The position numbers and the translations under genes were made by a program. DNA of 34,793 nt, from assembly GCA_964523895.1 (NCBI GenBank), contig CAZGBJ010000026.1, positions 1 through 34,793 of the forward strand, read 5' to 3'. The number at the start of each line of letters is the position of its first letter. Within the stretch, counting starts at the first letter, position 1. The notes below the pieces were generated by a model. It did no database searches and was not told the DNA's origin. It was given only the letters and a program-made list of their open reading frames with translations. The stretch is from UBA7359 sp964523895 (GTDB lineage Bacteria > Pseudomonadota > Gammaproteobacteria > Eutrophobiales > Eutrophobiaceae). Shown here one piece after another: positions 16,717 through 25,392 of the stretch.

Positions 16717-17023
16717 AATTCAGTCTCCGGCAAATGATTTTAATACGTAAATAGTTGACCTATTTCACTAGAATTGCAATGGTAAAATAATTAGGCCCTG
16801 ATAATTATTATCTTTCATAATACTCTTATTTTTCAAGAATATGTTTATATTTGGCATGAACATCGCTTGATGATTCGTAAAATCAGGCCAATTCAGGACA
16901 GTATGCCAATAAATGCATCGTTAAAACGAAGCTTAGGCTCGATTTGATCGTGCTTTACAACATCTAGCTGACTAAAATATATGATAATCTTTCACTCAGA
17001 ATTTAAATAAGAAATCAGAAAGT
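16717..17023. other. DUF4389/ybeD divergent intergenic region
   Basis: This 307-bp AT-rich stretch has no gene I can support. It separates a leftward gene from the rightward ybeD-lipB-lipA operon and should hold both promoters. The best rightward candidate is TTTACA (16954–16959), 18 bases, then TATATG (16978–16983), about 40 bp before ybeD. I see no riboswitch or strong hairpin. Confidence 0.45.
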
Positions 17024-17296
17024 ATGCAAGAGATAGACGAAGATACCATTATGGAATTTCCTTGCCAGTTTCCCATCAAAGCGATGGGGATGGCTGAGGA
17101 AGGTTTTGATGTTTTGGTCGTTGGCATTGTCAGAAAACATGCACCTGATTTCTCTGAAAATGCGGTAAAAAGTCGTCTTAGTCAGGAAGGAAAATATGTT
17201 TCCATAACAGTGACTGTGGAAGCAGACAGTAAGCAGCAGTTAGATAATATTTATCGCGAATTGACTGCTCACGAAAAGGTGTTGTGGGCGCTATGA
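17024..17296 (+). CDS. ybeD: YbeD family protein (DUF493)
   Basis: This 90-residue ferredoxin-like (ACT-like) protein of the DUF493 family carries the typical features EFPCQFPIKAMG near the N-terminus, VRKHAPDFSENAVKSRLSQEGKYVSITVTV in the middle and a terminal YRELTAHEKVLWAL. Its biochemical role is unknown; its constant position before lipB suggests a regulatory link to lipoylation. The last bases overlap the lipB start as ATGA, indicating translational coupling. The upstream ribosome binding site is weak (AGAAAG). Confidence 0.93.
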   Translation: MQEIDEDTIMEFPCQFPIKAMGMAEEGFDVLVVGIVRKHAPDFSENAVKSRLSQEGKYVSITVTVEADSKQQLDNIYRELTAHEKVLWAL

Positions 17297-17928
17297 GTAT
17301 ACAAATAAAAGATCTGGCTACTCAGGATTATGTAGATACCTATAATGCCATGCGTGAGTTTAATGAGCAGCGCGATTCCAGCACAGAAGATCAAATTTGG
17401 TTAGTCGAACACCCGCCTGTATATACTTTAGGTCTGTCAGATAAGACAGAGCATCTTTTAAATACGGCAGGTATTCCGGTTATAAAAACGGATCGTGGCG
17501 GCCAAGTTACCTATCATGGTCCTGGTCAATTACTTGCTTATTTGTTAATTGATTTAAAACGCCGACCTTATACTATTAAAAAGCTGGTTTCGTTGATGGA
17601 ATCATCGGTGATTGAATATCTTGACGATTGTGGCATAACGTCTGAACGCAAAACAGGCGCACCAGGTGTTTATGTCAGCGGGGAGAAAATTGCCGCTTTA
17701 GGTGTACGTGTAAGAAAAGGCGGCACTTATCATGGTTTGGCATTAAATATAGATATGGATCTTAAACCGTTTGAAGGCATTAATCCCTGTGGATATAAAG
17801 GGCTTGTTTGTACACAGTTAGCAAATTACAAAAAAAATATTTCGGTTGCTGACGTAAAGAAAACTTTTTCAGCTTATTTGCTTAAGTATCTGGATCAAGC
17901 AGATGGCATTTTATCTGATGTTGCATAG
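17293..17928 (+). CDS. lipB: Octanoyltransferase (lipoate biosynthesis)
   Basis: LipB transfers octanoate from acyl carrier protein to lipoyl domains, the first committed step of endogenous lipoate synthesis in the cytoplasm. The catalytic pair is Lys132 (SGEKIAALG) and Cys166 (INPCGYKG). The RGGQVTYHGPGQLLAYLL block binds the acyl chain. I use the ATG at 17293, which overlaps the ybeD stop in ATGA and gives 211 residues, the usual length. An in-frame GTG nine bases earlier adds only three residues and has no better ribosome binding site. lipA follows after 15 bases. Confidence 0.95.
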   Translation: MSIQIKDLATQDYVDTYNAMREFNEQRDSSTEDQIWLVEHPPVYTLGLSDKTEHLLNTAGIPVIKTDRGGQVTYHGPGQLLAYLLIDLKRRPYTIKKLVSLMESSVIEYLDDCGITSERKTGAPGVYVSGEKIAALGVRVRKGGTYHGLALNIDMDLKPFEGINPCGYKGLVCTQLANYKKNISVADVKKTFSAYLLKYLDQADGILSDVA

Positions 17929-17943
17929 TTAATAAGGACAGTC

Positions 17944-18906
17944 ATGTATCAAGACAATATTCACAGGCAGCCAGAACAGGATAAACGTGGCAAGCTAAAG
18001 ACAAATAAAATTCCAATTAAAGTCGTTCCTGTAGAAGGTAAGTTGTTGAGAAAGCCAAAATGGATTAAGGCTAAAGCGCCAACTGATGGAAAGGTATTAG
18101 ATCTTAAGAAAATAATACGTAAACATAAGTTGCACACTGTCTGCGAAGAAGCCTCTTGCCCTAATTTGGGTGAATGTTTTAGTCATGGAACGGCGACGTT
18201 CATGATCATGGGTGATATATGTACACGTCGTTGTCCGTTCTGTGATGTAGCACATGGCAAGCCCCAGGCACTTGACCCCGATGAGCCGGCGAATCTGGCA
18301 AATGCAATCAAGATTATGAAATTGAAATATGTTGTGATCACGTCAGTGGATCGAGATGATCAACTTGATAGAGGCGCAAGTCATTTCGTTGCCTGTATCG
18401 AGAAAGTAAGAGAAGAATGTCCGGCAACACGTGTTGAAATACTCGTTCCCGATTTTCGATCAAAAATTGATATTGCTCTCGATATATTAAGAAAAGCACC
18501 ACCCGATGTTTTTAATCATAATCTGGAATCTATACCGCGCTTATATGAAAAAATCAGACCTGGTGCAGACTATGTAGCGTCATTAACATTGATCAAAAAA
18601 TTCAAACAACAAAATAATTCTGTGATGACTAAATCAGGATTAATGCTAGGCCTTGGTGAGACAATAGAAGAAGTTAAGCAGGTTCTGCGAGATTTAAAAA
18701 ATCATGATTGCGATATGGTAACAATAGGTCAATATTTACAACCTAGTCGTTACCACTTATCTGTTGATCGTTATGTTCACCCTGATGAGTTTGAAGAACT
18801 AGGACAATATGCTGAAAGCCTTGGTTTTATAAATGTTGCCAGTGCGCCGATGGTGCGTTCTTCATATCATGCTGATCTGCAAGCGTCAGGAAAAACGATT
18901 AGTTAA
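17944..18906 (+). CDS. lipA: Lipoyl synthase (radical SAM)
   Basis: LipA inserts two sulfur atoms into octanoyl-lipoyl domains, sacrificing its auxiliary [4Fe-4S] cluster. The auxiliary cluster cysteines are Cys67, Cys72 and Cys78 (VCEEASCPNLGEC). The radical SAM cysteines are Cys93, Cys97 and Cys100 (CTRRCPFC). The conserved C-terminal serine that ligates the auxiliary cluster is in MVRSSYHAD (about 306–307). At 320 residues it is the normal size, with a basic, poorly conserved N-terminal extension. It lies downstream of ybeD-lipB in one operon. Confidence 0.97.
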   Translation: MYQDNIHRQPEQDKRGKLKTNKIPIKVVPVEGKLLRKPKWIKAKAPTDGKVLDLKKIIRKHKLHTVCEEASCPNLGECFSHGTATFMIMGDICTRRCPFCDVAHGKPQALDPDEPANLANAIKIMKLKYVVITSVDRDDQLDRGASHFVACIEKVREECPATRVEILVPDFRSKIDIALDILRKAPPDVFNHNLESIPRLYEKIRPGADYVASLTLIKKFKQQNNSVMTKSGLMLGLGETIEEVKQVLRDLKNHDCDMVTIGQYLQPSRYHLSVDRYVHPDEFEELGQYAESLGFINVASAPMVRSSYHADLQASGKTIS

Positions 18907-18919
18907 GTACTAAATTAAA

Positions 18920-19675
18920 ATGAGTTTATCTTTAGTTGCTTTTATAAAAGCAATCATTCTTCCTCCTACACTAAACTTTGTCTTTATATTAGTAGGTCTA
19001 TTGATAAGGAAAAAATATATAACTATTTCACGAGTGCTTCTATATTTCAGTTCAATCACATTACTTCTATGTTGTTTTCCCCCATTCTCAAACTTTCTTT
19101 TAAATAAACTTGAAAAATACCCCGCTCTTGAATTACCTGTAATTGTAAATAGTGAACAGGCTATTGTTGTACTTTCAGCAGGAGTTAAACCATTCAGTAA
19201 AGAGTATGGTCGAGAAATTGGTGGAGCAGCTACTCTACAGCGTAACCTTTATGCTGCTTTTTTATATAAGCAAGTTAACCTTCCTATCTTGGTAACGGGT
19301 GGTTTATTCGAATATCGTAAACATTCTGAAGCAGGTGTTATGGCAACCACGTTAGCTAATAGTTTTAATGTAAAAGTTAAATGGCTTGAAGAGCAGTCAA
19401 AAAATACAGCAGAGAATGCAATCTATTCTGCTGCTATATTAAAAGAGAATGGCATAGATTCAATTTATCTTGTGACGCATGCCTGGCACATGCCTCGTGC
19501 AGTAATGGTATTTGAGCAAGAAGGAATTAATGTGACGCCAGCACCAACAATATTTGTTACAAATAATAATAGCCCCAATTGGGCTTATTACATTCCCAAT
19601 GTTTCTGCACTTTCAAACACGAAAATAGCATTGCATGAGTTTATCGGAATTCTTTGGTATAAGTTTAAATATTAA
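18920..19675 (+). CDS. ElyC/SanA/YdcF family membrane protein (DUF218)
   Basis: The 251-residue protein has two N-terminal membrane helices (about 8–28 and 37–55) and a DUF218 domain. Family motifs are IVVLSAGVKPF, LVTGGLFEYRKHSEAGVM, EEQSKNTAENA and LVTHAWHMPRAVMVFE. E. coli ElyC of this type supports envelope integrity and affects peptidoglycan and enterobacterial common antigen carrier use, so an envelope role is likely; the reaction is unknown. It starts 13 bases after lipA but lacks a clear Shine-Dalgarno sequence. It is convergent with the next gene, with three bases between the stops. Confidence 0.85.
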   Translation: MSLSLVAFIKAIILPPTLNFVFILVGLLIRKKYITISRVLLYFSSITLLLCCFPPFSNFLLNKLEKYPALELPVIVNSEQAIVVLSAGVKPFSKEYGREIGGAATLQRNLYAAFLYKQVNLPILVTGGLFEYRKHSEAGVMATTLANSFNVKVKWLEEQSKNTAENAIYSAAILKENGIDSIYLVTHAWHMPRAVMVFEQEGINVTPAPTIFVTNNNSPNWAYYIPNVSALSNTKIALHEFIGILWYKFKY

Positions 19676-19678
19676 TAC

Positions 19679-20506
19679 TTAGTCTTGGTTTAAGAAAAGA
19701 ATCGGATCAACCGTCACATTATTTAGCATCACACTCCAATGAAGGTGCGCACCAGTAACGCGACCGGTTAACCCAACATTGCCGATTATATCACCGGTTT
19801 TTACTTGTGTACCTTCTTCAATGCTAATGCTGTCCATATGGCAATACATGGTGATTAATCCTTGACCATGATCGAGAAAAACGGTGTTGCCGTTAAAAAA
19901 GTATTCACCGGTATTAATGACCGTGCCATCAGCAGGGGCAACAATGGGCGTTCCTTTTGCTGCGGCAATATCCAGTCCGCTGTGTGGCCTTCGCGGTTGT
20001 TTATTAAAGAAACGACGTAGACCAAAAGGACTGCTGTATGGACCTTCTGTTGGTTTTATAAACTCCAAAGACACATTGCCATTGTCGCTCCAATGAGATT
20101 TTGCTTTTGAGATTAATTTTTTCTCTTTAATAATACGCGACATATCCTGTTCGTTTGGATTGACCTTGCGTTTATTTTTTATCGTAAGGTATTGTGTTTC
20201 GTAATCTTTGTTAGCCACTTCAAATTTATAACTTGTTTCAATACCATTACTCTTTACCTGCAGATTATGTATGCCTGCCTTTGCAGATAAAGGGATACCG
20301 ACAATGGCTTTCCAATTATTGTTGGAACCCAAAATCATTACTTTATGATCATAAAAATAAGCGTCAGGTTTATCTTCTACCTGAATGGAAATAATTGCTA
20401 ATCCACCGGGCACGGTTGATTCTGTTGGTAGTTCAAGGGCATAGCTACTACAAGCTACAGTGAACAAATAAACAGGTAATAAAAAATTTAGTAATTTATT
20501 TTTCAT
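19679..20506 (-). CDS. M23 family metallopeptidase (peptidoglycan endopeptidase)
   Basis: This is a secreted LytM-domain enzyme expected to cut peptide cross-links in peptidoglycan. The zinc ligands are intact: HxxxD in RRPHSGLDIAAAKGTP and HxH in GAHLHWSVML, with an internal histidine in MYCHMDS. I start at the ATG at 20506 (275 residues, MKNKLLNFLLPVYLFTVACSSYALE); an ATG four codons earlier is also possible. The signal ends either with a weak lipobox-like TVAC or at AYA, so soluble versus lipoprotein is undecided. The N-terminal part (about 25–110) is a beta-rich domain without catalytic residues. The start overlaps the end of xseA by 11 bp, implying coupled translation. Confidence 0.9.
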   Translation of the reverse strand: MKNKLLNFLLPVYLFTVACSSYALELPTESTVPGGLAIISIQVEDKPDAYFYDHKVMILGSNNNWKAIVGIPLSAKAGIHNLQVKSNGIETSYKFEVANKDYETQYLTIKNKRKVNPNEQDMSRIIKEKKLISKAKSHWSDNGNVSLEFIKPTEGPYSSPFGLRRFFNKQPRRPHSGLDIAAAKGTPIVAPADGTVINTGEYFFNGNTVFLDHGQGLITMYCHMDSISIEEGTQVKTGDIIGNVGLTGRVTGAHLHWSVMLNNVTVDPILFLNQD

Positions 20507-21854
20507 GGATTCTATCAACAGTCGAATCGATTTCAGACGAAGCTAATCGAATTCTAAGTTTGTCTCCAGATTGAATATGTTTTGAATTAGTTATTATTTT
20601 ATTTATCTTTTGATCAGTGACGATAGCATAACCTCGTTCCAGAGTTGCGATAGGACTCACCGTATTCAGCATGTGCCCAAAGCTAGTAACTTCGTCTTTA
20701 GCTTTTTCAAGTGCACGATTCATTGAATTTTTAAATTGCATTTGCAAAATATTAATTTTTTCAATTTGTCCGGTAATTATATGAGTTGGGTTTAATTTGC
20801 TGATCTCTCCTGCCATCTCAGTCAAGGTTACTTTTTTATTCGATATTTGTTTTTCAACTTGATGTTTTAGACGAATTGAATACTCATCAGTTCGTTGAAT
20901 CAATTCCATTAGTCGTTGTTTCGGGTGAGGCACACGTTTCGATAATAACTCAAGCCGATTTTGAAAGTTGTGTAAACTTTGTTTCTGAGATCGTATCAAC
21001 TGCTCTTGACGATGTTTTAATTTCGCAATTACCTCAATACTGTCAGGGCTAATTAATTCTGCAGCAGCAGAAGGTGTTGCCGCTCTCTGGTCAGCAACAA
21101 AATCAGCAATGGTAAAATCAATCTCGTGGCCTATTCCGCTAACAAGTGGCGTTGTAATCTCAAAGATTGTTCGTGCAACAATTTCTTCATTAAAAGCCCA
21201 TAAGTCTTCTATTGAACCACCACCTCGCGCAAGAATGAATACATCACATTCTTTACGTTGTTCGGCAAGTTTGATGGTTGCGGCGATTTGCTTAGCTGCT
21301 CCTTCTCCCTGAACAAGCGTAGGATAAATAACAATATGAGCAGAAGGATATCGACGTTTTAATATGCTGAGGATATCTCGAACAGCGGCACCTGTTGCCG
21401 AAGTGATAATGCCAATGCTTTTTGGAAACGACGGGAAATGTTTTTTATGTTCTTCATCAAATAAACCTTCGGCAGATAGTTTTTGTTTCAAAGCTTCAAA
21501 CGCGAGTTGCAGCGCGCCAGCGCCAGCGGGTTGCAGAGATTGGATAATGAGTTGGAATTCTCCTCGACCCTCATATAGGCCGACATTTGCCCGAGCCATA
21601 ATCAGCATGCCATTCTCTGGCTCAAATCGTAATCCCGATTGGCGATTCTTGAACATAGCGCACCTGACTTGAGCGGTATTGTCCTTCAAACTGAAATAAA
21701 GGTGACCTGACGCAGGTTTGGCAAGATTTGATATTTCACCCTGTACCCAAATGGTCGGAAATACCTCTTCAAGTACGGTTCGAACTTCACGATTTAAACG
21801 GCTGATCGTGTATATATCGTTTGCAGCAGGTGATTTATTGTTTGATACAGGCAT
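20496..21854 (-). CDS. xseA: Exodeoxyribonuclease VII large subunit
   Basis: XseA is the large subunit of exonuclease VII, which degrades single-stranded DNA in both directions. An N-terminal OB domain (about 13–110; TISRLNREV, WVQGEISNLAKPASGHLYFSLKD) is followed by the catalytic domain with IGIITSATGAAVRDIL, RGGGSIEDLWAFNEE and GIGHEIDFTIADFVADQRAATPSAAAE. A long coiled coil and a C-terminal segment follow. I start at the ATG at 21854 (452 residues, MPVSNNKSPAAND), as in E. coli-sized homologues. An ATG at 21902 would add 16 residues encoded by palindromic element 2, whose outer edge supplies the A and T of the 21854 start codon. Confidence 0.93.
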   Translation of the reverse strand: MPVSNNKSPAANDIYTISRLNREVRTVLEEVFPTIWVQGEISNLAKPASGHLYFSLKDNTAQVRCAMFKNRQSGLRFEPENGMLIMARANVGLYEGRGEFQLIIQSLQPAGAGALQLAFEALKQKLSAEGLFDEEHKKHFPSFPKSIGIITSATGAAVRDILSILKRRYPSAHIVIYPTLVQGEGAAKQIAATIKLAEQRKECDVFILARGGGSIEDLWAFNEEIVARTIFEITTPLVSGIGHEIDFTIADFVADQRAATPSAAAELISPDSIEVIAKLKHRQEQLIRSQKQSLHNFQNRLELLSKRVPHPKQRLMELIQRTDEYSIRLKHQVEKQISNKKVTLTEMAGEISKLNPTHIITGQIEKINILQMQFKNSMNRALEKAKDEVTSFGHMLNTVSPIATLERGYAIVTDQKINKIITNSKHIQSGDKLRIRLASSEIDSTVDRIHEK

Positions 21855-22036
21855 ATACCCATGATACTTGGAAATGCATCTACTTAGCACGCCCGTTTTC
21901 ATTCATGGCGGCGTCGCCTAGAGCGCCTACTGTTGGTGCTCCTCTTTGCAGGTGATGGCCATGCGCATCGTCGCGCCTTGCCCTGAATGAAAACGGACAC
22001 ACTCTGAATACGCATTTTCAAGTATCATGGGTATAT
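21853..22036. repeat. Palindromic intergenic element 2 (between xseA and guaB)
   Basis: The outer ends are a perfect 18-bp inverted repeat: ATATACCCATGATACTTG at 21853–21870 and its complement at 22019–22036. Farther in, the arms pair again through CCGTTTTCATTCA on the left and TGAATGAAAACGG on the right. The whole 184 bp could fold into one long hairpin or cruciform. It carries no supported gene. It fills most of the space between the divergent xseA and guaB starts, leaving the guaB promoter to its right. Confidence 0.7.
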
Positions 22037-22083
22037 TTAATCATGTTAAGCCAAAAGAAGTGCCAAACAAAGCATAAGACGGC

Positions 22084-22111
22084 TTGCCCTAATTCAAGTT
22101 ATGACTATACT
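22084..22111 (+). promoter_or_regulatory. Putative sigma70 promoter for guaB
   Basis: TTGCCC (22084–22089), 16 bases, then TATACT (22106–22111), with a GC-rich segment (GCGCGG) directly after the -10, as in stringently controlled promoters. It lies about 31 bp before the guaB ATG, which has no strong Shine-Dalgarno sequence. Confidence 0.55.
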
Positions 22112-22142
22112 GCGCGGTTACTAAAATCTAAATGGTTCTATC

Positions 22143-23603
22143 ATGGATATTGTAGAAGAAGCCCTGACCTTTGATGATATTTTACTCATTCCAGATTATT
22201 CGGATGTCCTGCCTCGGGATGTGTCATTACAAACTCAATTAACGCGTGAAATTAGCATGAATATCCCGCTGGTTTCCGCCGCGATGGATACGGTGACTGA
22301 ATTTGGTCTCGCGATAGCGTTGGCACAAGAGGGTGGTATAGGCATTATCCATAAGAATATGAGCCCGGAAATGCAAGCTAAATATGTGCGTCGGGTTAAA
22401 AAGTATGAAAGCGGGGTCATCAAGGAGCCACATACCGTCGGGCCGCTAACCAGCATTCAAGAAGTCATCGAGCTAACCAGAGCGAGAAATATTTCCGGTG
22501 TTCCAGTTGTCGATGGAGATGATTTAGTCGGTATTGTCACCAGTCGTGATCTGCGCTTCGAAAAGAAGCCGGATGATCCTGTTAGAAATATTATGACGCG
22601 CAAAGAAAATCTGGTCACTGTTCGGGAGAATGCGAGTAAAGATGAGATTCGTGATTTATTGCATAAACACCGTATCGAGAAGGTGCTTGTGGTCGATGAT
22701 AAGTTCCATCTTGCCGGTTTGATAACAGTTAAAGATATGCAAAAAGCATCGGAATTCCCCAATTCTTGTACTGATGACCACGAGCGTTTGAGAGTTGGTG
22801 CTGCTGTTGGCGTAGGTGAAGCATCAATGACTCGAGTTGAACAGCTAGTGGAATCGGGTGTCGATGTTATTGTCGTAGACACCGCGCATGGACACTCAAA
22901 AGGTGTATTGGATATGGTCAAATGGGTCAAGACCACATTCAAGGATACGCAGATTATCGGTGGCAATATTGCAACAGCTGATGCGGCACTGGCATTGGTC
23001 GATGCCGGAGCCGATGCTGTAAAGGTGGGTATTGGTCCGGGTTCGATATGTACAACCCGTGTTGTGAGTGGTGTCGGTATGCCTCAGATTTCGGCAGTGG
23101 CTAATATTGCAGCAGTACTAAAAAGCAAGGGTGTTCCCCTCATTTCAGATGGTGGCATTCGTTATTCCGGTGATATTGCCAAGGCACAGGCAGCAGGCGC
23201 GTATTGCACGATGATAGGTGGTCTGTTTGCTGGAACCGAAGAAGCCCCCGGTGAAGTTGAACTCTATCAAGGCCGTTCCTATAAATCATATCGCGGCATG
23301 GGATCGCTTGGTGCTATGTCGCAACAACATGGTTCCTCTGATCGTTATTTTCAGGAAAGTGATGAGATTGAAAAATTGGTACCAGAAGGTATCGAAGGCC
23401 GTGTTCCATATAAAGGCCCCGTACAAGCCGTTATTCATCAACTCTGTGGTGGTATCAGAGCAGCGATGGGATATACCGGTTGTTCAAGTTTGAAAGAGAT
23501 GCGGGAAAAAGCAAAATTTGTTCGTTTGACCAGCGCCGGTTTTAAAGAGAGTCATGTGCATGATGTTACTATTACCAAAGAACCACCAAACTATCGGGCT
23601 TGA
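22143..23603 (+). CDS. guaB: Inosine-5'-monophosphate dehydrogenase
   Basis: IMPDH oxidises IMP to XMP with NAD, the committed step of guanine nucleotide synthesis. The 486-residue protein has the TIM-barrel catalytic domain interrupted by two CBS domains (about 93–205; IQEVIELTRARNISGVPVVDGD and VRENASKDEIRDLLHKHRIEKVLVVDD). The active-site cysteine is in the loop GIGPGSICTTRVVSG. The flap residues (GRVPYKGPVQAVIHQLCGG) are intact. It is followed by guaA after 196 bp that are mostly palindromic element 3. Its stop codon lies inside that element's left terminal repeat. Confidence 0.98.
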   Translation: MDIVEEALTFDDILLIPDYSDVLPRDVSLQTQLTREISMNIPLVSAAMDTVTEFGLAIALAQEGGIGIIHKNMSPEMQAKYVRRVKKYESGVIKEPHTVGPLTSIQEVIELTRARNISGVPVVDGDDLVGIVTSRDLRFEKKPDDPVRNIMTRKENLVTVRENASKDEIRDLLHKHRIEKVLVVDDKFHLAGLITVKDMQKASEFPNSCTDDHERLRVGAAVGVGEASMTRVEQLVESGVDVIVVDTAHGHSKGVLDMVKWVKTTFKDTQIIGGNIATADAALALVDAGADAVKVGIGPGSICTTRVVSGVGMPQISAVANIAAVLKSKGVPLISDGGIRYSGDIAKAQAAGAYCTMIGGLFAGTEEAPGEVELYQGRSYKSYRGMGSLGAMSQQHGSSDRYFQESDEIEKLVPEGIEGRVPYKGPVQAVIHQLCGGIRAAMGYTGCSSLKEMREKAKFVRLTSAGFKESHVHDVTITKEPPNYRA

Positions 23604-23772
23604 AAACTCTCATATGGCACAATACTGCGTTAAAAAATGATTCGAAATGCTCACTTACTAATATGTAAGCTCGGCTTTGGCTTCCTGCGTCGCCCTACCT
23701 CCTTCATCCATGTAGTCGTGTGCTTTCTCACCACTTTTTGCCTTGTCTTGCACTCATCTGAGAGCTTTCAAG
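23599..23772. repeat. Palindromic intergenic element 3 (between guaB and guaA)
   Basis: Terminal inverted repeats CTTGAAAACTCTCA (23599–23612) and TGAGAGCTTTCAAG (23759–23772) match at 13 of 14 positions. Partial pairing continues inward through AAAA/TTTT tracts and GAAATGC. Inner hairpins include CTTAC-TAATAT-GTAAG. The segment at 23682–23720 (TTCCTGCGTCGCCC, then CATCCATGTAGTCGT) resembles 13345–13383 of element 1. The guaB stop codon is inside the left repeat. It has no coding content and may attenuate or terminate guaB transcription before guaA. Confidence 0.65.
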
Positions 23773-23799
23773 AAAACAAATAAAACAAAAGATTATTGA

Positions 23800-25374
23800 A
23801 TGACTAACATACATTCCGAACGCATCCTGATCCTGGATTTTGGATCGCAATACACACAATTGATTGCCAGACGCGTTCGCGAAGCGGGCGTCTATAGTGA
23901 AATTCATGCCTATGATATGGACGATCAGGCGATTAAAGGTTTTAAACCCAACGCCATTATTCTTTCCGGTGGGCCGGAATCTGTTACTGAGCTTAACGGT
24001 GTCAGAGCATCCGAACTGGTTTTCGACATGGGTTTACCCGTACTGGGTATTTGTTACGGCATGCAAACTATGGCCGAGCAACTCGGTGGTAAAGTAGTTA
24101 ATTCTGACATACGTGAATTTGGTTATGCGCAAATCCGAGCACGTGGACATTCAGATTTATTAAAAGATATTCAGGATGAAGTGAATGACGAGGGACATGG
24201 TTTACTTAATGTCTGGATGAGTCATGGCGATCGAGTAGAAACTTTGCCCGAAGGTTTTAAGGTTATTGCTTCTACAGAGAATGCGCCCATTGCTGGCATA
24301 GCTGATGAATCACGAAATTTTTATGGTTTGCAATTCCATCCTGAAGTCACCCACACAGCTCAAGGCCAAGCCATCCTTCAACGTTTCTTACATGACATTG
24401 TAGGTTGCCAATCACTCTGGACAACAGAAAACATTGTTGAAGATGCAATTGCACAAGTTAAAGAGCAAGTGGGTAGTGACAAAGTATTGTTAGCGTTATC
24501 AGGTGGTGTCGATTCATCCGTTGTTGCTGCATTGTTACATGAAGCAATTGGTGATCAACTTACCTGTGTCTTCGTTGATAATGGTTTATTGCGTTTGAAT
24601 GAAGGTGAGCAGGTAATGGAAACCTTTGCCGAACATATGGGTATCAATGTTATTCGTGTTGATGCCGAACAACGATTTCTTGATCAGTTAAAAGGAGTCG
24701 AAGATCCAGAAGCAAAACGCAAAATCATTGGCAATGAATTCATCAAAATATTTGAAGAACAATCTAATGATTTTGATGACATGAAATGGCTGGCACAAGG
24801 CACAATTTATCCTGATGTGATCGAATCCGCGGGTGCTAAAAGTGGTAAGGCGCATGTCATTAAATCGCATCATAATGTCGGTGGATTACCCGATACCATG
24901 AAAATGGAATTAGTCGAACCTTTACGTGAATTATTTAAAGACGAAGTTCGACGTTTAGGAGTACAACTTGGCTTACCAAAAGAAATGGTTTATCGACATC
25001 CTTTTCCAGGTCCTGGCCTAGGTGTAAGAATTTTAGGCGAAGTAAAAAAAGAATATGCTGATTTACTTCGTCATGCAGATAATATTTTTATAGAAGAACT
25101 TCGAAAAAATAATTTATACGACGAAGTCAGTCAGGCCTTTACAGTTTTTCTTCCGGTGAAATCAGTCGGTGTAATGGGTGACAGTCGTAAATACGATTAT
25201 GTAGTATCACTACGTGCGGTGGTCACGGTTGATTTTATGACGGCACATTGGGCGCACCTGCCGTACGATTTTCTTGGACATGTTTCCAATCGTATTATCA
25301 ATGAAGTCGATGGCATCTCTCGCGTAACTTATGATATCTCAGGAAAACCACCCGCAACAATCGAATGGGAATAG
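23800..25374 (+). CDS. guaA: GMP synthase (glutamine-hydrolysing)
   Basis: GuaA converts XMP to GMP using ATP and glutamine. The N-terminal class I amidotransferase domain has the nucleophile Cys85 (GICYGMQT) and the His/Glu of QFHPEVTHT near residue 180. The ATP-pyrophosphatase domain follows with the P-loop LSGGVDSSVVAALL (near 230). The C-terminal dimerisation domain includes HPFPGPGLGVRILGEV and ends PPATIEWE. The 524-residue length is standard. It follows guaB and precedes tadA by 18 bases. Confidence 0.98.
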   Translation: MTNIHSERILILDFGSQYTQLIARRVREAGVYSEIHAYDMDDQAIKGFKPNAIILSGGPESVTELNGVRASELVFDMGLPVLGICYGMQTMAEQLGGKVVNSDIREFGYAQIRARGHSDLLKDIQDEVNDEGHGLLNVWMSHGDRVETLPEGFKVIASTENAPIAGIADESRNFYGLQFHPEVTHTAQGQAILQRFLHDIVGCQSLWTTENIVEDAIAQVKEQVGSDKVLLALSGGVDSSVVAALLHEAIGDQLTCVFVDNGLLRLNEGEQVMETFAEHMGINVIRVDAEQRFLDQLKGVEDPEAKRKIIGNEFIKIFEEQSNDFDDMKWLAQGTIYPDVIESAGAKSGKAHVIKSHHNVGGLPDTMKMELVEPLRELFKDEVRRLGVQLGLPKEMVYRHPFPGPGLGVRILGEVKKEYADLLRHADNIFIEELRKNNLYDEVSQAFTVFLPVKSVGVMGDSRKYDYVVSLRAVVTVDFMTAHWAHLPYDFLGHVSNRIINEVDGISRVTYDISGKPPATIEWE

Positions 25375-25392
25375 TTTTTTTGTAAAAAGCTT

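Noticed and set aside
21855..21902. Upstream ATG of xseA as the native start
   Set aside because: The extra 16 residues are encoded by the palindromic element and do not resemble the XseA N-terminus; possible in practice but less likely.
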